Below the pieces are notes generated by a model that had not been told where the DNA came from, did no database searches, and worked only from the letters and a program-made list of their open reading frames with translations. DNA of 64,000 nt, from assembly GCF_001905005.1 (NCBI RefSeq), contig NZ_LWKZ01000007.1, forward strand, positions 1 to 64,000. The letters run 5' to 3'. Shown here in pieces: positions 57,671 to 64,000 of the stretch. Each line of letters opens with the position of its first letter. Within the stretch, counting starts at the first letter, position 1. Position numbers and translations under genes: made by a program. This stretch comes from Streptomyces sp. CB02923. Its GTDB lineage: Bacteria > Actinomycetota > Actinomycetes > Streptomycetales > Streptomycetaceae.

Positions 57671-59362
57671 ATGCCGCACCATCCGCACCTTCACGGCCCC
57701 ACCGAGCCCATGGGCCCGGCCGGCGGTCCGGACCACCCCCTCCCCCGGCTCCCGGAGCTCCTCGAAGCGATGGTCGCGGTCGGCGCCGAGCCCGACCCGA
57801 ACGGGGCGATGCACCGCGTCGCCGAGGCGGCGGCGTCCCTGACCTCCGCCCGGTACGCCGCCGTCGGCATCCTCGGCGAGGACGGCGACACGCTGGCCGA
57901 CCTCGTCACGTACGGCGTCTCCCCGGAGGACCGCCACCGGATCGGCCGGCTGCCGGGCAGCCGCAGCAGGATCCTCGGCGCGCTCCTGCACGGCACCGAG
58001 GCCGTCCGCAGTGCCGACGTCACCCGGGACCCGCGCGCCTGCGGACCGCTGCCGCCCGGACACCCGCCGATACGTTCCTTCCTCGGCGTTCCCATCCGGG
58101 CCGACGGCGAGCGGTTCGGGACCCTCTTCCTCGCGGACAAGCGGGACGGCGGGGAGTTCCACGCCGGGGACCTGCACCTGGTGCGGGTGCTCGCCACCAA
58201 GGCGGCCATCGCCCTGGGCAACACCCGGATGCACGCCACCGCGCGGCAGCGCCGCCGCTGGGTCGACGGCGCCGCCTCCGTCACGACCGCGCTGCTGGCC
58301 GGGCCCGCGAACGGCCCCACGGCCGAGGACCCGCTCACCGTCGTCGCCGAGCGGGGCCGCGAACTGGCCGAGGCGGCCACCGCTGCCGTCCTGCTGCCGC
58401 ACTCCACGGGCGGCATGGAGGTCGCGGCGCTCTCCACGGTCCTGCCGGACCCGGCCCGCGACGAGGCCTACCAGGGGGTGATCCCGTCGGAGAGCCCGGT
58501 CGTCCACCAGATACGGGCCGGTCTCGCCGTGCACTCCGACGACTTCGCCGCGGACCCGCGCTCGGTCTCGCCGCTCTCCCGCCACTACGGACCGGCCATG
58601 CTGCTGCCGCTGCGCAGCGGCGGACGCGTGATGGGGGCGCTGGCCCTGTGCCGCGCGTCGGGCGGGCCGCGCTTCACGCCGGCCGAACGCACCCTGGCCG
58701 CGCAGTTCGCGGCGCAGGGCGCCCTGGCGCTCGTGATCACCGGCACCCGGCACGACCGGGCACGGCTCGCCGTCTACGAGGACCGCGACCGCATAGCCCG
58801 CGACCTGCACGACCTCGTCATCCAGCGGCTCTTCGCGACGGGGATGCTGCTGGCGGGCGCGCGCCGCGGAACGGCCGTGCCCGCGGTGCGCGAGGGCGTC
58901 GACAAGGCCCTCGACGAACTCGACGCGACGGTCCAGGAGATACGGACCGCGATCATCGCCCTGCAACAGGGCCCCACCGGAACACCGGCCGGGCTGCGGG
59001 CCCGCGTCCTTGAGGAGACCGGCGCCGCCTCCGCGCAGCTGGGCACCCGGCCGTCGGTCCGGTTCGTGGGCCCGGTGGACGCGCGGGTCGGCGAGGCGAG
59101 CGGCGATGCCCTGGTCGAGGAGCTGCGGTCGGCACTGGCGGGCCTGATCGAACGACGGGGTACGCCGGGACGGGACCGTACCGGCGCGACGGACGATGCG
59201 GGAACCGTGGATGCGGGGACCACCGATGCGAGGACTGCCGATGTGGTGGCCGTCGATGTGGTGGTCGACGCCGTGGCCGTGCTGGAGAACGGGCAGGCGG
59301 GGGTGCGGCTGACCGTCACCGAGGACGGCGACGAGGTGGTGGTCCGGGAGGAGCCGCTGTAG
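57671..59362 (+). CDS. GAF-domain sensor kinase with degenerate ATPase domain (DevS-like)
   Basis: A 563-residue soluble protein, ATG 57671. Two GAF domains (about 30-185, with RSFLGVPIRADGERFGTLFL, and about 200-355, with GRVMGALALCRASGGPRFTP) precede a HisKA_3 box DRDRIARDLHDLVIQRLFAT (His380). The following HATPase region is short and degenerate: VEELRSALAGLIERRGTPGR replaces the Asn-containing N-box, and the protein ends at VTEDGDEVVVREEPL where the ATP lid and G2 box should be. It is probably not a self-sufficient kinase; it may be a phospho-relay or sensory partner. No response regulator is adjacent. Confidence 0.82.
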   Translation: MPHHPHLHGPTEPMGPAGGPDHPLPRLPELLEAMVAVGAEPDPNGAMHRVAEAAASLTSARYAAVGILGEDGDTLADLVTYGVSPEDRHRIGRLPGSRSRILGALLHGTEAVRSADVTRDPRACGPLPPGHPPIRSFLGVPIRADGERFGTLFLADKRDGGEFHAGDLHLVRVLATKAAIALGNTRMHATARQRRRWVDGAASVTTALLAGPANGPTAEDPLTVVAERGRELAEAATAAVLLPHSTGGMEVAALSTVLPDPARDEAYQGVIPSESPVVHQIRAGLAVHSDDFAADPRSVSPLSRHYGPAMLLPLRSGGRVMGALALCRASGGPRFTPAERTLAAQFAAQGALALVITGTRHDRARLAVYEDRDRIARDLHDLVIQRLFATGMLLAGARRGTAVPAVREGVDKALDELDATVQEIRTAIIALQQGPTGTPAGLRARVLEETGAASAQLGTRPSVRFVGPVDARVGEASGDALVEELRSALAGLIERRGTPGRDRTGATDDAGTVDAGTTDARTADVVAVDVVVDAVAVLENGQAGVRLTVTEDGDEVVVREEPL

Positions 59363-59383
59363 CGGAGTGCGGCCGCCGTGCCG

Positions 59384-60676
59384 CTACGTCCCGATGACCT
59401 GCAAGGCCCCCCACAGGGCCAGCGTCGACAGGACCAGCCCTGCCGGGACGGTCAGCAGGCCGAGCCGGGTGAAGGTGCCCAGCTCCGGCGCGTCGCCGCG
59501 CTCCTGGAGTATGCGCCGCCACAGCAGCGTGGCCAGCGAGCCCACGTACGTCAGGTTCGGGCCGAGGTTCACGCCGATCAGCACCGCGAGTACGGGCCCG
59601 GCGCCGCCGTGTGCCGCCACCGGCAGCAGCGCCAGCACCGCCGGCAGGTTGTTGATGACGTTGGCGAGGACGGCGGCGAACGCGGCCACTCCGAGGAGCG
59701 CGGGCAGCGAGGCGCCTTCGGGCAGCAGCCGGTCGACGGCCCCGCCGAGGCCGTTGGCGACGACCGCCTCCACCACGACGCCCAGGGCGAGCACGAACAG
59801 GCAGAAGAGCGGGTTGGCCGCCCGCACGATCCCGGTCGCGGTGGTCTCCCGGCGTGCCAGCGCGCGTATCCCCAGGACCAGTACGCCGGCCAGTGCCGCC
59901 CAGACCGGATTGAGCCCGGCGAAGGAGGTCACGACGAATCCGGCGAGCGTCAGCGAGAGGACCACGAGCGCGAAGACGGGGAGCGGCAGAGCGGCCCGCC
60001 GTTCGTCCTCCGCGCCCGTGCGTGGCTCCCCCGCGGCTTCGGTGTGCCCTCCGCCGGCCGCCAGCTCCCGCCCGAAGAACCGCCGGAACACCAGGTACTC
60101 GAAGAGCACCGCGACGGCCCACGGCAGCGCCATCAGGGCCGCGAACCGCGTGAAGGACAGCCCGGCCGCGCCGAGGGCGAGCAGGTTGGTGAGGTTGGAG
60201 ACCGGCAGCAGCAGCGAGGCGGAGTTCGAGAGGTGGGCGCAGGCGTACAGATGGGGTCGGGCGCGCGCGCCGGCGTGCGCGGCGGTCGCCATGATCACCG
60301 GCGTCAGCAGCACCACCGTCGCGTCCAGGCTGAGCACCGCCGTGACCGCGGCGGCGAGCACGAAGACCCCGGCGAGCAGCAGCCGCGGCCGTCCCGCGCA
60401 GCGCCGCGCCAGCGCGGCACCCGCCGCCTCGAACAGCCCCTCCCGCGCACAGAGGTACGCCAGGACCAGCACGGCGGCCAGGAAACCGACGACCGGCAGC
60501 AGCTTGTGCACCTGCGCCCACGCGGCGGCCGGCGACACCGCGCCGGCCAGGACGAGCAGGCCCGCCGCCGGTACGGCCGCCACCGCCTCGGGGGCGCCCC
60601 CCGGCCTCCGTACGGCGAAGACGAGGACGCAGACCAGCAGGAGGAGGGAGAGGATCTCGGCGACGGCGGTGCTCAC
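59384..60676 (-). CDS. ArsB/SLC13-type ion permease
   Basis: A 430-residue polytopic protein, GTG 60676. About 11-12 hydrophobic segments; LAYLCAREGLFEAAGAALAR, SLDATVVLLTPVIMATAAHA, LSNSASLLLPVSNLTNLLAL and the second-half counterpart LANVINNLPAVLALLPVAA are the paired re-entrant motifs of the IT superfamily (arsenite, citrate, sulfate, dicarboxylate carriers). VINNLPA and NLTNL favour the arsenic transporter branch. No arsenate reductase or ArsR gene is next to it (the ArsR gene at 63010 is 2.3 kb away), so the substrate stays open. Confidence 0.82.
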   Translation of the reverse strand: MSTAVAEILSLLLLVCVLVFAVRRPGGAPEAVAAVPAAGLLVLAGAVSPAAAWAQVHKLLPVVGFLAAVLVLAYLCAREGLFEAAGAALARRCAGRPRLLLAGVFVLAAAVTAVLSLDATVVLLTPVIMATAAHAGARARPHLYACAHLSNSASLLLPVSNLTNLLALGAAGLSFTRFAALMALPWAVAVLFEYLVFRRFFGRELAAGGGHTEAAGEPRTGAEDERRAALPLPVFALVVLSLTLAGFVVTSFAGLNPVWAALAGVLVLGIRALARRETTATGIVRAANPLFCLFVLALGVVVEAVVANGLGGAVDRLLPEGASLPALLGVAAFAAVLANVINNLPAVLALLPVAAHGGAGPVLAVLIGVNLGPNLTYVGSLATLLWRRILQERGDAPELGTFTRLGLLTVPAGLVLSTLALWGALQVIGT

Positions 60677-60809
60677 CCCCGCAAACTACAGGGGCGGATC
60701 AGCGGCCCGATATCGCCCCACTTAGGGTGGATTCGTACTCGCGGCCCGGCCCCGGTGTCGATACCGCGATGCCCCGGCCCCCGCCCCGCCTCCCGAAGGA
60801 GCCCCGGCC

Positions 60810-61358
60810 ATGCCGACACCGGCCGCGCACGACACCGAGATCACCCTGCACCCCCTGCGGCCCGAACACCTCCCCGCCGTCCTGGAGCTGGGTTCGCGGG
60901 TCTACGACACCGACTCCATGCCGTACACCGGCTGGTCGCTGACCGCCGTCGCCACCCATCTCGACGCCTCCGTTCCCGCCTGCCGGGTCGCCCTGGCCGG
61001 TGAGCGGCTCGCCGGGTTCGTGCTCGGCTCGATGACCTTCGAGCAGCGCGAGGACTGGGGCTACCTGGAGTGGATCGCGGTGGACCCGGACTTCCAGGGG
61101 CGCGGCGTGGCCGGACTGCTGGTGCGGGAGTGCTGTGCCGCGCTGACGGAGGCCGGCGCCTCGTCCGTGGTGACCGATGTCGAGGTGAACAACACGGCGT
61201 CGGCGGCGCTGATGCGCCGTAACGGCTTCACCGAGGGCGTCACCGTCACCCTGTTCGTCCGGCCCGGTTCCGGCGAGACGGCCCACCGCGGCGGCATCTC
61301 CCTGCCGCACTTCGCCCGCACCGGCCGCCCGCGGCCCACCCGCCTCGACGGCCGCTGA
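60810..61358 (+). CDS. GNAT family N-acetyltransferase (RimI-like)
   Basis: A 182-residue protein, ATG 60810 with a GGAG-type site upstream. YLEWIAVDPDFQGRGVAGLL is the acetyl-CoA pyrophosphate loop (Q/R-x-x-G-x-G/A), followed by VTDVEVNNTASAALMRRNGF, the strand-5/helix-4 signature of RimI-like enzymes. Such proteins acetylate protein N-termini, amino acids or antibiotics. The last 35 residues are a Pro/Arg-rich tail. Neighbours give no clear substrate. Confidence 0.87.
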   Translation: MPTPAAHDTEITLHPLRPEHLPAVLELGSRVYDTDSMPYTGWSLTAVATHLDASVPACRVALAGERLAGFVLGSMTFEQREDWGYLEWIAVDPDFQGRGVAGLLVRECCAALTEAGASSVVTDVEVNNTASAALMRRNGFTEGVTVTLFVRPGSGETAHRGGISLPHFARTGRPRPTRLDGR

Positions 61359-61547
61359 GCCGCCGCGGGGCTGCCCGGGGCCGGGGGCCGGGACCCGCCG
61401 CGACCGCCCGGACGCACCACGACGGCCGGTGCGCCTGTTTCTCACCCGGTCGCAGGAGGTACCCGGCGGGCGCGGTGGCGGGCCCCGCCGCCCCGTGCCA
61501 GCGTGGCCGGGAGCCGACACAGCTGCCGACAGAGGCGAGGACGCGTC

Positions 61548-62903
61548 ATGGAACGACCCAGAGTCCTGATCGTGGGCGGCGGCTTCGCCGGGGTGGAGTG
61601 CGCGCGGGGCCTGGAGCACGGGCTGTCCGCCGAGACGGCCGAGATCGTGCTGGTCACGCCCAACAACTACGAGCTGTACCTGCCGCTGCTGCCGCACGTC
61701 GCCGCCGGAGTGGTCACCCCGCAGTCGATCGCGCCCTCCCTGCGGCGCATCCTGCGCCGGACGCGCCTGGTGCCCGGCGGGGTGATCGGCATCGACACCG
61801 CGGCGAAGGTCTGCGTCGTACGGCTGATCACGGGCGAGACCACCGACATCCGCTACGACCGCCTGGTGCTGACGCCCGGCAGCATCACCCGCACGTTCGA
61901 CATCCCCGGGCTGACGGACTACGCGCGGGGCATGAAGACGCTCGCCGAGGCCGCGTACATCCGGGACCACGTCATCTCCCAGCTCGACATCGCCGCGGCC
62001 TCGACGGACCCGGAAGAGCGGGCCGCGCGCCTGCAGTTCGTCGTCGTCGGCGGCGGGTACGCGGGCACGGAGACGGTCGCCTACCTCCAGCGGCTCACCA
62101 ACGCGGCGGCCCGGCGCTACCCGCGCCTGGACCCCACCCAGATCAAGTGGCACCTCATCGACATCGCGCCGAAGCTGATGCCCGAACTGGGCGACCGGCT
62201 CGGGCAGAAGGCGCTGGAGCTGATGCGGCAGCGCGGCACGGAGGTGTCGCTCGGCGTCTCGGTCGCCGAAGTGACCGAGGACCGCGTGCAGTTCACGGAC
62301 GGGCGGGTGCTGCCGTGCCGGACGCTGATCTGGACGGCGGGCGTGGCGGCCAGTCCGCTCATCGGTACCCTCGGGGCGGAGACCGTGCGGGGCCGTCTCG
62401 CCGTCGACGCCGATCTGACGGTCCCGGGCATGGCGGACGTGTTCGCGTGCGGTGACGCCGCCGCCGTTCCGGACCTGACGAAGGGCGCCGGCGCGGTCTG
62501 CCCGCCCACCGCGCAGCACGCCCAGCGGCAGGGCAAGCACGCCGCGCGCAACATCATCGCCGGGCTGCGCGGGGCGCCGCGCTCGCCGTACCGGCACAAG
62601 GACCTCGGCCTGGTCGTGGACCTCGGCGGCATCGACGCGGTGTCCAAGCCGCTGGGGTACGAACTGACCGGGCTGCCCGCGCAGGTGGCGGCGCGCGGCT
62701 ACCACCTGATGGCGCTGCGCACCGGCGTCGCCAGGTTCCGTACCGTGGCGAACTGGCTGATCAACGCCACCGCGGGCGACGACTTCGTACGGACCGGCTT
62801 CCAGGCCGAGAAACCCGCGACGCTGCGCGACTTCGAGCGGACCGATGTGTACCTCTCGGCGGAGGACGTACGGGAGCGGCTGGCGGCGCACGGCGCGGGG
62901 TGA
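61548..62903 (+). CDS. Type II NADH dehydrogenase-like FAD oxidoreductase
   Basis: A 451-residue flavoprotein, ATG 61548 with GAGG 7 nt upstream. FAD-binding VLIVGGGFAGVECARGLEHG at the N-terminus, NAD-binding FVVVGGGYAGTETVAYLQRL in the middle, and DVFACGDAAAVPDLTKGAGA near the end. CPPTAQHAQRQGKHAARNI is the quinone-pocket sequence typical of NDH-2. The C-terminal helices can attach to the membrane. It would pass electrons from NADH to menaquinone without pumping protons. Stands alone. Confidence 0.88.
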   Translation: MERPRVLIVGGGFAGVECARGLEHGLSAETAEIVLVTPNNYELYLPLLPHVAAGVVTPQSIAPSLRRILRRTRLVPGGVIGIDTAAKVCVVRLITGETTDIRYDRLVLTPGSITRTFDIPGLTDYARGMKTLAEAAYIRDHVISQLDIAAASTDPEERAARLQFVVVGGGYAGTETVAYLQRLTNAAARRYPRLDPTQIKWHLIDIAPKLMPELGDRLGQKALELMRQRGTEVSLGVSVAEVTEDRVQFTDGRVLPCRTLIWTAGVAASPLIGTLGAETVRGRLAVDADLTVPGMADVFACGDAAAVPDLTKGAGAVCPPTAQHAQRQGKHAARNIIAGLRGAPRSPYRHKDLGLVVDLGGIDAVSKPLGYELTGLPAQVAARGYHLMALRTGVARFRTVANWLINATAGDDFVRTGFQAEKPATLRDFERTDVYLSAEDVRERLAAHGAG

Positions 62904-62949
62904 GCGCGGGCGCGCACGCGGGGCGTGATCCGACTCCGGCGGCTCCGAC

Positions 62950-62987
<38 letters not shown>

Positions 62988-63009
62988 GGTCAACGGCCGG
63001 GAGGCGCCT

Positions 63010-63348
63010 TCATCGCAGGTGTTCGATGTGGTGAACGGCTTCGTCGAGGAGCTGCGCGACGTGCGCGTCGTACAGGCTGTAGACGATACGGCGGCCCTGC
63101 CGGGACCCGGTGACCAGGCCGAGCGCCCGGAGCAGCCGCAGCTGGTGGGAGACGGCGGACTGCGCCATGCCGACCGCCTCGGCGAGTTCGCCCACCGGGC
63201 TGGGGCCCTGACGGAGGCGGGTGAGGATCATCAGTCGTGATGGGGTGGCCAGCGCCTGGAGGGTGGCGGCGATGGTCGTGGCGGCAGCCGCGTCGAGAGG
63301 TTTTGCCGGGGTGATCCTGTCGTCGGCTCCGAGTCGCATATGCCTCAT
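63010..63348 (-). CDS. ArsR/SmtB family metal-responsive repressor
   Basis: A 112-residue winged-helix protein; ATG 63348 with CGGAG 5 nt upstream is preferred to ATG 63381, which overlaps the candidate operator. TLQALATPSRLMILTRLRQG, then PVGELAEAVGMAQSAVSHQL, RLLRALGLVTGSRQGRRIVY and SLYDAHVAQLLDEAVHHIEH form the ArsR fold; the C-terminal D-x-H...H-x-x-E-H cluster (DAHVAQLL, VHHIEH) matches the alpha5 zinc/nickel/cobalt site of SmtB/CzrA/NmtR-like sensors. It is divergent from an ABC exporter gene, its probable target. Confidence 0.88.
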   Translation of the reverse strand: MRHMRLGADDRITPAKPLDAAAATTIAATLQALATPSRLMILTRLRQGPSPVGELAEAVGMAQSAVSHQLRLLRALGLVTGSRQGRRIVYSLYDAHVAQLLDEAVHHIEHLR

Positions 63349-63365
63349 CGTAACTCCGGCAATAC

Positions 63366-63381
63366 ATGAAGACATGTTCAT
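63366..63381. promoter_or_regulatory. ArsR-type operator candidate
   Basis: ATGAAGACATGTTCAT: arms ATGAA/TTCAT around GACATG, close to the TGAA-N6-TTCA sites bound by SmtB/CzrA-type repressors. It lies 18 bp upstream of the chosen ArsR start and faces the ABC exporter. Confidence 0.6.
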
Positions 63382-63518
63382 ACGTTGACGAGCCCGGCGC
63401 GCCGACGGGAGATCGCCTTGACCTCAACATTGGTTGAGGTCATAGCTTCAGGACTCGTCGCCGGTCACCACGGCCCGCGATCGATCCCGTGCCGACCACG
63501 CCGCCCTGGAGGACCGCG

Positions 63519-64000
63519 ATGGACATGGAAGTCACCGCCTGGCACTCGCTGCACAGCGCCCTGAACGCACAGCAGGACAAGCGCCCGTTCTCCCGCACCA
63601 CCCTGCGGCGCATCGTCGCCTTCGCCCGGCCGCACCGCCGCATGATGGCCTGGTTCCTGGTGCTCAGCACGGTGACCGCCGTGCTCGCGGTGGCCACCCC
63701 GCTGCTCGCGGGCCGGGTGGTCGACGCCATCGACGAGGGCGGGGCGGCCGGTACCGTCCTCGGCCTCGCCGGGCTGATCGCCGCCATCGCGGTGGCGGAG
63801 GCGGGGCTCGGCCTGCTGACCCGCTGGCTGTCGGCGAGCCTGGGCGAGGGGCTGATCCTCGACCTGCGGACCACCGTCTACGACCACGTACAGCGGATGC
63901 CGGTCGCCTTCTTCACCCGTACGCGGACCGGCGCCCTGGTCAGCCGCCTGAACAACGATGTGATCGGCGCGCAGTGGGCGTTCAGCAACACGCTGTCCAG
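63519..64000 (+). CDS. ABC exporter (fused TMD-NBD type), partial
   Basis: Begins at ATG 63519 (GGAGG 6 nt upstream) and runs off the right edge after about 160 codons. RRIVAFARPHRRMMAWFLVL is the lead-in to TM1, followed by VLAVATPLLAGRVVDAIDEG, a TM2 segment and the intracellular coupling helix LRTTVYDHVQRMPVAFFTRT, then RTGALVSRLNNDVIGAQWAF. This is the N-terminal half of a multidrug/lipid/heavy-metal type exporter; the nucleotide-binding domain is outside the window. Divergent from the ArsR gene with a shared regulatory region. Confidence 0.85.
   Translation, partial: MDMEVTAWHSLHSALNAQQDKRPFSRTTLRRIVAFARPHRRMMAWFLVLSTVTAVLAVATPLLAGRVVDAIDEGGAAGTVLGLAGLIAAIAVAEAGLGLLTRWLSASLGEGLILDLRTTVYDHVQRMPVAFFTRTRTGALVSRLNNDVIGAQWAFSNTLS

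Overview
The window is about 72% G+C throughout. It uses GTG and occasionally TTG starts, third-position G/C, a handful of TTA (bldA-type) codons, lipoprotein and Tat/Sec signals, and families typical of actinomycetes: DUF4232, SigB/F-type and HrdB-type sigma factors, the M4/M9 exoprotease style, and DUF2277. It fits a Streptomyces chromosome, probably an arm or arm-proximal accessory region, because conserved metabolic genes are sparse and secreted enzymes, regulators and remnants are many. I see no rRNA, tRNA, IS element, phage or CRISPR array. All assignments were made by eye from motifs and have not been checked by database search.

Layout. 1-6.9 kb: partial lipoprotein, permuted-papain-like protein, small secreted and cytoplasmic proteins, GNAT acetyltransferase, AlkB-type dioxygenase, PPOX protein, DUF2277 protein, Tat-exported EEP phosphodiesterase and flavin reductase-like protein. 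7-12.4 kb: an extracellular block with two related secreted cysteine-pair proteins, a PL9-like beta-helix lyase, a DUF4232 protein and an M4 metalloprotease. 12.5-14.6 kb: an NTF2-like protein facing a TetR regulator across twin palindromic operators, four 23-bp direct repeats, and a two-gene operon of unknown small proteins. 14.9-22.1 kb: orphan sensor kinase, GT39-type membrane glycosyltransferase (TTA codon), GntR regulator and M9 collagenase (TTA codon 4, clear promoter).

22.4-29.3 kb: an APC permease, then a translationally coupled cassette of a Y4yA-like PLP enzyme (TTA codon), a cysteine synthase-rhodanese fusion and a SufS-like class V enzyme, followed by a methyltransferase. This is the best candidate for an undescribed pathway, probably one that moves sulfur onto an amino acid. 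29.4-35.5 kb: VOC protein, SigB/F-type sigma factor, large-subunit catalase, two tiny proteins and an M20 amidohydrolase. 35.7-36.5 kb: a possible leaderless micro-ORF and the decayed remains of a YtrA-type GntR/ABC operon. 36.6-41.8 kb: baeRF2-type protein, an ABC-F ATPase preceded by an 8-codon leader ORF, and a cationic amino-acid permease.

41.9-52.6 kb: epoxide hydrolase, a lipoprotein/membrane-protein pair, an HrdB-family sigma factor, and a four-gene catabolic-looking operon transcribed leftward (M20 hydrolase, aldehyde dehydrogenase, SDR, penicillin acylase family). 52.7-64 kb: a second GT39-type protein, a 0.9-kb gene-poor stretch, glutathione peroxidase, a STAS protein with cysteine at the usual phospho-serine, a GAF kinase with a degenerate ATPase end, an ArsB/SLC13-type transporter, GNAT, a type II NADH dehydrogenase-like protein, an ArsR repressor and a divergent ABC exporter running off the end.

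Transcription units are mostly short. Strong GC-rich hairpins separate many of them, especially between convergent genes. Three genes carry TTA codons (collagenase, GT39, Y4yA-like), which suggests that exoenzyme, envelope and specialised metabolism are tied to the developmental tRNA bldA.
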